A stretch of 64,000 nucleotides of DNA from Phycomyces nitens (lineage: Eukaryota > Mucoromycota > Mucoromycetes > Mucorales > Phycomycetaceae): NCBI GenBank assembly GCA_022702545.1, contig JAHRBC010000006.1, positions 3,038,001 to 3,102,000 on the forward strand, written 5' to 3'. A program made the translations under genes and the position numbers. Shown piece after piece: positions 51,411 to 63,930 of this stretch (position 1 is its first letter; each line of letters starts with the position of its first letter). The notes under the pieces were generated by a model. That model was given only the letters and a program-made list of their open reading frames with translations. It was not told where the DNA came from and made no database searches.

Positions 51411-52873
51411 TTATCTATTCTTAAATATGAATCGTTTGAGGATTCTTCTTTCGTTGGGTGAGGTATGCAGGGACTCTTGGTGGTTGGGATCCAGAGGCAC
51501 AATTTCCAAATCGGCGTCTATGATAGCCTTGAATTCCCCAAATGCCCTCTCAAAATCCATGACAGTCAGGGGAGGTTGATGGTTAATCCAGAAAGCGTCA
51601 AAAGTATGGAATAAATAGCCTATTCAAACAAAAAACAAAAAACAAAACAAACAACTTAATAATGTTTGTAATGTGTGCATCTTTTACTTACTGTAGAATT
51701 CTTGATAGGACTTTATAGTGCTTCCGTAACGATAAAGATAAGACTGAAGTCGCCGTGACTCTAGGGTCTGTACAGCATATCGAGTGATGTTGATACCTAC
51801 GATTGCAAATGGGTACCATGCTTCGGCATCCATTGAATGTTTCAAGGCTGTTTGTGCAGATTCTGAATGCTCAGAGCTATAGTATACTAGATCATCCAGG
51901 CCTTGTATGCCCATTCCTCTAAAGTCAGTGGCCGGGTCTGTACCCTGAAAGCCAATCTGTCCCAACATGAGAACCATTGTTTGTGTCTGTATTCCTACCT
52001 CTATCCACTGGCGCGTCTGCCGTGCCTCTAATTCAACGCTGGGCATCAATGAATTCCAGAGCTACAGTTGTTTGGTTACATTATTATTATTTTTTGGTAA
52101 AATAGATATCTGTTACCTTGATAAGCTGTTCTTCATGCAGAGGGTTCTCTATACTGTAAGGCGTACAGGTCTTGGCCTTGATCTGTCGCACCAGCCCAAA
52201 TGACTCTGCAATCTGGATCACACATGCCTTTAATATCTTTGACTCTGGGCTAATAGCATAGAATTATTATGGTCACAATAATAATAATAATAATAATAAT
52301 AAAGCTTGTCTATTAGTCCCAAACCTTACTCTTTCTTGCTTGGCTCACCTTTGTCCAACCGGGAATCCCTTTTTGATGCGGATTCCATTCACAATCTGAT
52401 CAACATTGCATGTTTCCAAGGCTAATTCCATTTGCTCTTTCTATTAAACAGTTATATAATGCCTTTAATGCCGCTGTCTTGGCTTACAATGAGATTTTTG
52501 GAATACATCAAGGATTTCTCTAGTACAATTGATAATAATTACTCTTGTGGATTCTTATATTTTATTATTGTTCTTATTATTATTGAATATAAGTTGTTTC
52601 TAAAAAAAAAAGGAATTTACCTATACGGCAGATTGTCAATGGAGGCAGGCTAATCATTGAAATATCCTTTTCATTCTCTAGTAACAATTGCTCATCTTCT
52701 CCCTTTGATTCGTCATTGGACCAGCCGATTAGAACTGTAGCTGAATGGCAAATGCGATACATCTCCGTTGTTTGGGTAAATAGGCGAGCCACCCGCTTAT
52801 AGGCCTTGTAGATGGCCAATACAAAGTGTATTTGATACACCTTATCAAAAAATAACAAGGTAAGCCAGCCCAT
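51411..52873 (-). CDS. ELMO-domain protein (ELMOD-like)
   Basis: The first exon (52873-52617) encodes MGWLTLLFFDKVYQIHFVLA, a hydrophobic/aromatic start, then CHSATVLIGWSND. A middle exon has IVNGIRIKKGFPVG (about 52380). The 52049-51700 exon contains QIGFQGTDPATDFRGMGIQG and LDDLVYYSSEH, the hallmark of the ELMO domain, and the last exon GYLFHTFDAFWINHQPPLTV, FERAFGEFKAII and a stop TAA at 51411-51413. ELMO-domain proteins act as GTPase-activating or exchange partners for Arf/Rac-type GTPases. About 300 residues, close to ELMOD proteins. Conserved Arg of the ELMOD GAP motif is plausibly the R of TDFRGMG. A TAA/AAT microsatellite sits at about 52273-52302 in an intron. Confidence 0.82.
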
Positions 52874-53516
52874 TTGATGTATTCGAATCGGATGGTATGA
52901 TGATTATAATAGAAACAAGAATAGAAATGAATTATTTTTTTTTCAAGTGGTCAATTTCATTGAAATAATATAAAAAGTCTCGAGCTTTTTTTTCTCTCTC
53001 TTGTCCTACACTTTGTTTCCTGTGGAGCTGAAACATACTTGCAGGTTTAAGCTGATGTCCTTGATAGAAGAAGAGAAGAAGAGATGGATTTTTGTTCTTC
53101 TTTTCTTTTGTTGGTTTTATATAGGCCAAGAGCATCATTATGTCCTTTTCATTTTATTATTATTATTATTCTTATTCTTATTATGTTTATAAAATACACA
53201 GGGAAAACAAAGCGTTGGCTATTTTTCACAATATCCTCAAAAGACAAAAAATAAAATAAAAATAAAATAAAAATTAAAATTAAAAGGAAGAACCATGGCT
53301 GAAATAGACGCCTTGTCCAGAGGATTCCTTGTTCTTTTTACTGGTCTTTGCATCAGTCAAGTGTCATTTCATTTTTGATTCCAGTGACGCTGATCAAGAA
53401 ATAATTATAATAATTATTATAATAATAAATAAATAAATAAATAAAAATTGTAAAAATAATCATAATCATCATCATCAACATAATCATAATCAAAATACGC
53501 TTTAATACCAATAATA
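52874..53516. promoter_or_regulatory. Divergent promoter region between ELMO gene and UBZ-like gene
   Basis: The two genes point away from each other with 643 bases between starts. It contains TTATTATTATT (53156-53175), AATAAAATAAAA (53247-53277) and AATAAATAAATAAATAAA (53422-53440) tracts. No gene is seen; the 53001-53192 ORF is not supported. Confidence 0.45.
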
Positions 53517-55178
53517 ATGGCATCTTTGGGACGATCAACAAGAACCCTCATCAGCAAACGCTCAGACAATGGTCGTAAATCGGAACCACAAGCAACACGC
53601 CGGGAAAAACAAGCTTTTGAATCATCAAACTCTAATGAACCCACAAACGTCATTGCTAGCGATGATGAATTCCAGCCAATAATTATACCCAAACGATTAC
53701 TCTTGCGAAAGAAGATCAAGCCAAAGCAAGGATCAATCACACCAAACCACACTCAATCACCCTCAAGAACATCTTCTTTACCGCAATTGCCAGAAAGCAA
53801 GAGTCCAATATATCCAGATATCGTGCATAACGATACAGTGCAAATGGACAACGATTCACACGACTACCATTCTGATAAAAGTGATCAGTTTATGGAATCT
53901 ATTATACAGCAGAATGGGTTCTTTGGTAACGATTATGAGGATCCAGAACCATTTACACAAAGACCAGAGCATTATCAGTCGCCCATATTCGATAATTACT
54001 CTGACCTTGGGTCAATAGGCTCTGAACCCCATCAGCCACTGGTTGATAATGCTTGGTCAAGTCATGATATAACCACGGCACAAGAACCCGCATATTCGCA
54101 GGCATTTGATGAGTTTTCAGATGACGAGACATTTCCACCCTTGAAAGAAAGCAGGATTCCAAAATTAGATAATGAACTTTCAGAGGATGAAACTATCGAT
54201 CTGACCATTAAGCAAGAAGTGCTTAGTACTCAAGAGACATCTATAGAGATTGAGAATGTTACAGAATGGCTCAAGATGGGATCCGTCACAGGCAATTCAC
54301 CTCGGCTAGGTTTCACGGATGATGAATCAAACTACTCAATCAGATCGTGGGCAGAGGAAAATAATGAATCGGCTAGAGACCCAGGCGATACTGGTTCCTT
54401 TGAATTGCAAGATAATGAGTATGATGAAGAGGGTTATAGATTGAAAGACAAGGATACCGAGTGTCCCATTTGCTTTTTGGTTTTTCCTGGGGATCTAATT
54501 CAGGAGCATGCGGCTGAATGCAGAGGCAGTTCAGACCCTACTAGATCTCTTGTTAATCAGGAGCCTTGTCCACTGTGTGGTGTTCTGGTCGATAAAGACA
54601 AACTCCAAGATCATGTGGAAGCTGAACTTTCTAATGAGACAATGTCTGTGCAGGGCCATGACCATGACCATGACACACACGCTTTTATTGGTGATGAACT
54701 GGTTGGCATTCAAGACTATTCTCCTCAAGAGCCATTGTCTCCACTGTTGGGATTTACCAATCTATTAAAGTATCGTTCAACAAGACCAGACTGTGCAAAG
54801 TACTTTGATCAATTTGAACCCAGGCCCAAAGGGTCGATATCCTCGGCAGCTTTGATTGAACCAAGCCAAGAATACAATGAAATCTTGCAAGGCACTAGCA
54901 GAGATAATTCCATGAGAATGAATCCAATCGCAAGGTTTGCCCGACCTATGGCTGTCAACCAAGGACGCCAAGGGTCTCTCTCGCCATTATTGGGATTTAC
55001 GAATCTATTGGACAATCGCTTTAGTCATCCCGATTGTGCCAAATACTTTGAACAATTTGATATTCCTGTCGCTCGTTCCCGCAGTAGCTCAACCACACCA
55101 ACAAGAGGCCAGCGGGCACCAAGAGGACGACCAAAGAAACAGGGACGCCAACGTCGTGGATCCAGAAAAAGAGAATAA
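53517..55178 (+). CDS. Acidic nuclear-type protein with UBZ4-like finger, SIM-like motif and AT-hook tail
   Basis: A single-exon ORF of 553 codons. Features in order: basic, Ser-rich N-terminus; acidic middle (residues 100-300); a SUMO-interaction-like core DETIDLTIKQE near residue 225; a C2HC finger CPICFLVFPGDLIQEHAAEC near 317, matching the UBZ4 (Rad18-type) pattern CxxC-x11-H-x3-C; a second CPLCGVLVDKDKLQDHVEAE near 350 with Glu in place of the last Cys; two copies of LSPLLGFTNLL...PDCAKYFxQF (about 405-430 and 490-520); and a basic tail with RGRPKK, an AT-hook core. Such a set suggests a chromatin or repair factor reading ubiquitin and SUMO, but no overall family is recognised and the role is inference. 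Confidence 0.6.
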   Translation: MASLGRSTRTLISKRSDNGRKSEPQATRREKQAFESSNSNEPTNVIASDDEFQPIIIPKRLLLRKKIKPKQGSITPNHTQSPSRTSSLPQLPESKSPIYPDIVHNDTVQMDNDSHDYHSDKSDQFMESIIQQNGFFGNDYEDPEPFTQRPEHYQSPIFDNYSDLGSIGSEPHQPLVDNAWSSHDITTAQEPAYSQAFDEFSDDETFPPLKESRIPKLDNELSEDETIDLTIKQEVLSTQETSIEIENVTEWLKMGSVTGNSPRLGFTDDESNYSIRSWAEENNESARDPGDTGSFELQDNEYDEEGYRLKDKDTECPICFLVFPGDLIQEHAAECRGSSDPTRSLVNQEPCPLCGVLVDKDKLQDHVEAELSNETMSVQGHDHDHDTHAFIGDELVGIQDYSPQEPLSPLLGFTNLLKYRSTRPDCAKYFDQFEPRPKGSISSAALIEPSQEYNEILQGTSRDNSMRMNPIARFARPMAVNQGRQGSLSPLLGFTNLLDNRFSHPDCAKYFEQFDIPVARSRSSSTTPTRGQRAPRGRPKKQGRQRRGSRKRE

Positions 55179-55934
55179 TAATATCAAGAATAATAAAATT
55201 AAAGAATGAAATGGGGAATATGTTACTGTTCAAACTCGATTGGCGGGATACATTTGTAAAAAAAACATTGGGATTTTATTTTTTGAAAATGAATCCATAT
55301 TTAGATAATGATTATAATTGTTGTAATTCTCATTAATATATTTAACAAGCAACTTTTGTATATAAATATATATACACAAATATATATATGGTACATGTAT
55401 GGGCGTGTATATTAATTGTAATCATTGTAGAAATATGCCAAGAATGGAGGTATGAGTATAAAAGGCCAGATATTGAATGTAATACATGTTTTATTTCTAC
55501 TTTCTGGCAATTGCTGGTTTGTTTGTTTTTTTTTGGATTTACTGCCAAATGCTACTTTTTGACCCAAAACATAATCACTCATCATTATCTAGACTGCTGG
55601 TCACCCAAAAAGAAAAAGGAGGGAGATTGCCAGTATATAAAGACATATGAGCAGCGTCTCTAATGCCTATGAGCAAGATAAAGAAAGAAAACAAGAAGTT
55701 TTCGTATAAAAATAAATAAAAGAAAATAAATCTCGTAGAACCAACTGTGTATTTAATAAGAATGGAAAGAACGAAAAAACCTGCTACTACTAAATTGTCT
55801 TTTTTAATTATTTATTTGGAAATTAGCAAGACTGGGTACATTTGGACGGTCTCAATTTAGGATAATTTGACCCTAGGTACACATCAATTATATAAATTCA
55901 TATACATTATTTATTTGTTTACTTGGCCTCATGA
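55179..55934. other. Spacer without a supported gene
   Basis: AT-rich with ATATATA tracts (55360-55390). The + strand ORF 55388-55663 has no motif. Holds 3' flank of the UBZ-like gene. Confidence 0.5.
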
Positions 55935-56108
55935 CTACATAAACCAGTTGTCTTGGTAACCAGGTACGCTATTACCAAGGTAACGGATCAATACTTGTTG
56001 CAAAGAGCATTTCTTGACGATGCCTGGTCCTCGTGCAATATAGACATTCGGGGCGGAGTCAATAGTTAATAAAGCATCTTTCCCTGATTGTGGTCGTGCC
56101 AATGGGTT
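55935..56108 (-). CDS. Orphan 3' exon, product unknown
   Basis: A well-formed acceptor (tttttatacttgtcgtacag) on the minus strand precedes a 57-codon open frame that includes ARPQSGKDALLTIDSAPNVY and SLQQVLIRYLGNSVPGYQDN and ends WFM plus TAG (55935-55937). Composition and codon pattern look coding and differ from the AT-rich flanks. No upstream exon is apparent before the divergent gene starting at 56331, so its first exon would have to be very short or overlap that promoter. Family not recognised; it may be the relic end of a lost gene. Confidence 0.4.
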   Translation of the reverse strand, partial: NPLARPQSGKDALLTIDSAPNVYIARGPGIVKKCSLQQVLIRYLGNSVPGYQDNWFM

Positions 56109-56330
56109 CTGTACGACAAGTATAAAAATAGATGATAAAAAAGCACTGAAAAAAATAAAAATAAGAAGCGTTTATTTTCTACGCACCCAAAAAATATATG
56201 TTGATTCCCCGCCCTAACCTTCCTTCCTTTCTTAATTTTTATTTTATTTTACTACTCTGCTCTCCTTTTCTATACATATTTTTTCTTCTTCTTCTTCTTC
56301 TTATTTTTATCTCACCATTCCCTACTTCTG

Positions 56331-59202
56331 ATGAGGTTCTCTAGCCTAGCTCGTCTGTCTACTTCAGCAGCACTCCTTCTACAACTAGGCACCTTTGTCC
56401 AAGCCAGTCCTTTCTTTCAATCCAACCATGCAAACGATGCTCTTGATGCTGATCCCTGTGCAGGTAAACCGAAATTCCTCATTAATTTTATACCATTCCT
56501 AATATTATTTTATAGGATTCCGAATCACCTTTCCAACATCAGCAGGTAAACAACACAACGAATACGCGCAGAAAACACACACATATACAATTCGATGCTG
56601 AACATGTTCCGAAAAATAATCAATCGACTGACTTCTATTTTTATCTTTTTTTTTTTTGAAATAATAATTAATAGATCTCGTCTTTGAAGACAGCTCAAAG
56701 CACGTTGTTGCCTGGCAAGCACCCGAGACTCTTGCCAATATCGACATCTCTCTTGTAACAGACGAATCAAACGAATTGGTACAGACAATTGGTGGCTATG
56801 GTAAAGTACAACAAATAAAATTATTGAATGAATGGGATATCCCTTTATTTCCCTACGTCCCCTTCTCTGCGCTCCCTCATTTGTCTGTCCTCCCCCTGAA
56901 ATTAGAATAGTCCATTTCTAGGCAATTACACTAATTAATGTCTTTTATACTCCATGTACTCTAGGTGCAGAACGTGGTGCGTCTGACGAGGTGCCTTTGA
57001 ATCTTGGCGATCATCCTACCGGTAAAAATAAAATAGAAATTAAGCATCAAATATACATGTATTTCGATTGATGTATTAATATTGAGAAACTGACATTTCT
57101 ATTATTATTTAAAAAAAAAAGGCAAGTACCACTACAAGCTTGTCGGCAGTACCGAGACTACCACTTGCGAGCTCTCTTCTACTCCGTTTACAATCAACAA
57201 GCGCGAAGTACCTGCTGCCGATGAGTCGCACGAGAATGATGCTGCAGATGACAAGAACTGGTCAGAAATGCTTGACAAGGTCGATGAGTACATTGATAAC
57301 GATGGTTCTGACAGCTCATCCGAGAAAGTAAATACAATTGTTTTTTAAAAAAAGCTAAATCAAAATTGATCTTGTCTACTAACCAATTTTTTGTGGGTTT
57401 TTTCTTCTTCTTCTTCTCTTAAATAGCACACCAACGCTGGTAGCAACCCTTACTTTACCAACGAGGATCATCGCAATAGCCACCTTGACAGCGATATCGA
57501 TAGTCTCGAGGCTAACAAGCACACCAACAGCCCATTCTTCACCAACGCTGACCAGCGTACTCACAAGGATGAGGCTCACTGGAATGCCGAAGGAGGCAAC
57601 TACTTTACCAACGAAGACAGCCGTACTACTGTCCATGATGATTCTCAGGCCAGCTGGGAAGAGCCTAGTGAGGTTCACAGCGACGAAGGCCACTGGAACA
57701 CCGAGGAGATCGATGTCGAGTCTGTTGCTCACCAGGACGCCAGCAACTGGGAATCCCCCGATGATGCCGTTCCTGATCACAGCGACCAGGGCCACTGGAA
57801 CTCTGAAGTGATTGAAGATGTCAATGCTCCCTCTACCGAATACGATGTTTCCGACGAATCCCACACCAACGGGGGCCACTGGAACGGAGATGGTCAGGAC
57901 TTGACTGAATCCCACTGGGATTCTGAAGAGATTGATGTTGAGCCCGAGTTTGTCGAGGCCCATCAAGATGCTGTAGAGGGTGAATGGCACTCTGATGATT
58001 CTGCCATCCCTGACCACTCTGATGAGGGCCACTGGAACTCTGAAGAGATTGACGCCGAGATTCACAATTTTACTCCTCATGAAGATGGAGGCTGGTCTGA
58101 GGATGCCGACTCTTCCGACTATGACCACAGCGACGAGCAGGGCCACTGGAACACCGAGGAGATCGATGTCGAGTCTATTGCCCACCAGGACGCCAGCAAC
58201 TGGGAGTCTCTTGATGATGTAGTTCCTGACCATAGCGACCAGGGCCACTGGAACTCTGAGGTTATCGACGATGTCAATGCTCCCTCTACCGAATACGATG
58301 TCTCTGACGAATCCCACACCAACGGGGGCCACTGGAACGGAGATGGTCAGGACTTGACTGAATCCCACTGGGATTCTGAAGAGATTGATGTTGAGCCCGA
58401 GTTTGTCGAGGCCCATCAAGACGCTGTAGAGGGTGAATGGCACTCTGATGACTCTGCCATCCCTGACCACTCTGACGAAGGCCACTGGAACTCTGAAGAG
58501 ATTGACGCCGAGATTCATAACTTTACTCCTCATGAAGATGGAGGCTGGTCTGAGGATGCCGACTCTTCCGACTATGACCACAGCGACGAGCAGGGCCACT
58601 GGAACACCGAGGAGATCGATGTCGAGTCTATTGCCCACCAGGACGCCAGCAACTGGGAGTCTCTTGATGATGTAGTTCCTGATCATAGCGATCAAGGCCA
58701 CTGGAACTCTGATGTTATCGACGATGTCAATGCTTCTAACGAATGGACTGATGCTGACCACACTGATGCAGCAAATGCTTGGTCTGAAGATTCTGCTCCT
58801 CACGAAGACCAAGGCCACTGGAACTCTGAAGAGATTGACGTTGAGAGTGAGCTTTCCAGTCTTCATGAAGACTTGGTTGAAGGACAATGGCAGTCAAACG
58901 ACAATATCCCAGACCACTCCAACGAAGGCACATGGCATACAGACTCTATTGATGTCGAAGATGATGGTCTGACTGGCTGGTCTGAAGAAAACAATGATGA
59001 TCAGCACTCTGATGCAACCCTTACTTCTGTTGTTGAGGAGTTGAGAAACACACATCAAAACGCTGGTTGGTCTGAAGATCACGTTGATTCCAACGAGCGC
59101 TCTGGCCGTATCGAAGAAGGCTTTGCGGATTCCAAGACCAGCAATGTCCATGCTAACAGTGTTCCTGTAATGACAGCAGAGGAACTGATTGCAAACTGGT
59201 AA
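56331..59202 (+). CDS. Secreted protein: Kre9/Knh1-like N-terminal domain plus acidic Trp repeats
   Basis: Six exons (56331-56460, about 56516-56546, 56674-56800, 56965-57020, 57122-57327, 57427-59202) all in phase. A signal peptide (MRFSSLARLSTSAALLLQLG, cleavage likely after VQAS) is followed by a beta-sandwich resembling the Ser-Thr-rich GPI/Kre9-KNH N-terminal domain: GFRITFPTSADLVFE, VVAWQAPETLANIDISLV, and GKYHYKLVGSTETTTCELSS. The rest is very acidic and built of 20-40 residue repeats with the core DHSDxGHWNSEEIDxE, ending EELIANW. No GPI signal or membrane span is seen, so it is probably secreted or wall-bound. A dibasic NKREV at the domain border could be a Kex2-type site (inference). 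The 502-codon ORF on the opposite strand is a shadow of the repeats. Confidence 0.78.
57676..58740 (+). repeat. 453-bp coding tandem repeat, about 2.3 copies
   Basis: Landmark sequences recur at exactly 453 bases: ggccactggaacaccgagga at 57688, 58141 and (as 58594) again; tcaatgctccctctacc at 57821 and 58274, with a diverging third copy at 58727. 453 is divisible by three (151 residues), so the protein frame is kept. The first two copies are nearly identical, which suggests recent duplication or gene conversion by unequal crossing-over. Confidence 0.88.
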
Positions 59203-60106
59203 TCAAACAACACTCACCTTTTCCCCTTTTTTATCACCGACACAACCAAAGTATGGAATTTTTATAGACTTACAAGTTTAGTTATATATAAAAAACAACA
59301 ACAACAACAAAAATATTTATCTTCTATACTTGTACTTCTTATCATCCTTCTTTACCACCCACCTTTCATAGGCATGCAGGAAAATAACTCCCAACGAAAG
59401 AGTTTATACAATATATGCCCTGTCATAAAAAAAACCAATATTCTTTCAGCGACTTTCTATTATTTGCTTCACATTTACTCGTTCAATATATCCCATCCAA
59501 CCTCTCTACCTTTGTGATTATTTATAAAGTACATGCAAAATGTACGTAATGTATACCACATGTTGATCCTATAATTCAGCGTGTATTTAGGCTATAGAAT
59601 TGACTAGCTCTTGGAGGTACAAAAGAGCTGGTCTTGACAGAATCCAAAATGGCCTAAAGGAACACTGCCTTTTTATCCTTTAGATGAAAAAAAAAAAAAG
59701 GTCTTGTATCTTTTCTAGTTGTAGGAAATAGTGAATTGTAAATAAAGCCTTGTTTCAATTGGTAGTGTATAACACTTGCAGGATCAGCCTTTAAAATTGT
59801 CCTTTTAATATATCTGTTCCAACAACTCTTTTTAGATCTTTATTCTTTACAAGTACGCCAGGTGCATCTAGACAAAAAGACATCATATTTATTCTTCCTT
59901 TATATTTATATATTTATATATATTTTTATATATATTTATTATTATTATTATTATATATATGATGTGATGACGTATTTTTTTTTAATCCAATTTACGGTCT
60001 CTTGGCCTTTGTCTGTCTTTGAAGGGTGCGGTGATTTCTATTGCGCACCGCCTCTTTTTTTTTTGATTTTTTACATCAAACTTTTTGCTTTGATCCCATT
60101 CAATCA
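59203..60106. other. Spacer without a supported gene
   Basis: AT-rich with an AACAACAACAAC tract (59295-59311), an A tract (59688-59700) and a TTATTATTATTA/TATATA block (59900-59960). It holds the repeat-protein 3' end and the SmF promoter. No gene is seen. Confidence 0.55.
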
Positions 60107-60573
60107 ATGGCTGCAGTAAGTAGAAAAAACGCGTACGATTACCCGGACAGACAGATGATCTGCAAAGACAATCACCAATAATCATAATAATAAATCTAAC
60201 AAGATTGATTTCATAGTTTGTTCCTGTCAATCCCAAGCCATTCTTGAACGATCTCACCGGCAAACCTGTTCTTGTCAAGCTTAAATGGGGTGGAGAGTAC
60301 AAGGGCTACCTTATTTCAGTTGATGCCTATATGAACCTCCAGGTAAATACAAGACTCTGGTAAAGATTCATATTTTCTAATTTTTTCTTGTCTAGTTGGC
60401 CAATACCGAAGAGTTCCAGGATGGTGTGTCGGTTGGTTTGTTGGGTGAAGTGTTGATCAGGTAAAATATAATAGTCAAAACAAGGTCTGGGCATGAATGG
60501 AATCTAATTGCTGTCTAGATGCAACAATGTACTTTATATTCGAGGCGTTGAAGAAGATGCAAATATGGATTAG
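60107..60573 (+). CDS. SMX3/SNRPF homolog: Small nuclear ribonucleoprotein F (SmF)
   Basis: SmF is one of seven Sm proteins forming the ring around spliceosomal snRNAs. A first exon of nine coding bases (MAA, 60107-60115) is spliced to [20 protein letters not shown] and [20 protein letters not shown] (Sm1 motif, about 60223-60342), then [20 protein letters not shown] and [13 protein letters not shown] (Sm2 motif with the invariant IRGxxE). Stop TAG 60571-60573. About 86 residues, the family length, with three introns. Reticulon gene converges from the other side. Confidence 0.95.
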
Positions 60574-60732
60574 CAAACACATAACAAGTTGAGACTTGTA
60601 CGGATGATGGATATTATTATTTTTTGATGCCCAAACAACAAAGAGATTGGGGGGCCCAGGAAGGAAAGATATTGAAAATATAATTTATTTTTGAACAATT
60701 CGTAAAGTACAAATGTGTTGAGAAAATGGCTA

Positions 60733-61726
60733 TTATTTTGCTACAACTGTCGTGTGTCTCTTTGTGTTTTTCAAGTCTGTCTTGGTTGTCAGTGGCTCAC
60801 TGGCGATGCCGACAATATTTCTGGCCTTGTCAACCACCGAATTCACACTTTCTGTAGCAGCAGCCTGGGATTGGCTGAGGCGGTGTTTAAGCAAAATCTC
60901 ACCTTGGTTAATGCGAGCATCGACCATGTCCTTGTTGGACATGTAAAGACGAGGGAAGGAAAAGGCTGAAAGGACAAACAGGATGGCAAGGACACGGCTA
61001 GAGATATGACCGGATACTACCCAGGTAAAGTAGGAGATGGCCAACCACTATCAGAGTGTCAGTTTTGGCATTCAAACAACCTCTTCTTACCTTGAGGCTT
61101 GTGGTGCTGTCTTGGATCAATACGATTCGAGAGAGTGCATGAACGACGGTCTCGGCAATGTCCACTAAGATATTAGTATAGTGTTTCATCTGGTGTCTAT
61201 CAATCTCGATTGGTTCTTTGCAAAACACATCTCTAATAATGACAAATTGTCAGCCAATTTCAAGACCTAGTCTAGTCAAATTAACTGCTTGCCTTGTTGA
61301 ATAACCAGCACCGTCCTCCATAAGCACCCGATGAGTCTGGGTGGTAAGGGATACATAGAGCAGATTGAGTCCCACCACAACAGTCAAGATAGCAGAACTG
61401 ATCTGGAGTAGAGAGTAGGATCCAACCAGGATCAGAGTGCCAACGATCAAGACGAGGTAGGCTCCAGATCTGACAGGATTCTGCCACTGGAGAATATGCC
61501 ACACATCTCTCTCGATACGTTTTGTTACATCATTTTGATGGATTCCTAATCAAAAAGCATGTCATCAGCACCACACGTATTTGATTAATGGGGTCTATAT
61601 ACCTGTGCGTTCATAATGGGACACGGAGGCAACGGGACCTTTTGGCAGCCCATGGTTTGCCGATTGGGCCGGAAAAGCACTGTGGCTTCCTCCAGCAGAT
61701 TGGTAAGGATTAAACGATCTTTCCAT
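60733..61726 (-). CDS. Reticulon-domain ER-shaping protein, with a GC-AG intron
   Basis: ATG 61726 opens MERSFNPYQSAGGSHSAFPA, then the reticulon homology domain begins with ERDVWHILQWQNPVRSGAYL and the first long hairpin VLIVGTLILVGSYSLLQISS (61500-61380). A 66-residue loop holds VFCKEPIEIDRHQMKHYTNI and the second hairpin follows (YFTWVVSGHISSRVLAILFV, 61040-60970), then a short tail ending TTVVAK. The paired long hydrophobic hairpins are the membrane-bending feature of reticulons in tubular ER. Introns include one of 60 nt (61292-61233) whose 5' end is GC (ACAAG/GCAAGC); without it the frame ends after LGLEIG. Head-to-head with RVB1 and tail-to-tail with SmF. Confidence 0.85.
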
Positions 61727-62105
61727 TTCTTGTTTTATTAAAGAAAGAGGATATGAAGAACAGCCAACAATGGGAAAATGCAACATATAAATGCCTTTCA
61801 AATATATATACATATCGTCATAATTCATGATATCAATGCAAAATCCTTGCTCAAGAGTCTATTCTCCGCAACACCAGAAAAGCAGTCCGCTATGACGACC
61901 CTGATATTTTTTTCACTGTACGCATTTTCATATAGTATTGGTCTCGGCTATAATTTTTTGTTTTTTTTTTTTGGTTGATATACATCTTTTTCCCCCATTC
62001 TATAGCTAGTATATATATACATACATATATACATTTATATATACATACGTGTGTACATATACATTAATCGATATATATATAAAAAAAGAACGATAACACA
62101 AAACC
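61727..62105. promoter_or_regulatory. Bidirectional promoter between reticulon gene and RVB1
   Basis: The 379 bases between the two divergent ATGs contain ATACATATATA repeats (62008-62080) shortly before the RVB1 ATG and a T tract (61963-61974). No ORF of note. Confidence 0.5.

Positions 62106-63930
<1,825 letters not shown>

Noticed and set aside
57379..58887. 502-codon ORF on the minus strand
   Set aside because: It is the antisense of the tandem repeats of the secreted protein; the + frame has signal peptide, consistent introns and family similarity, the minus frame has none.
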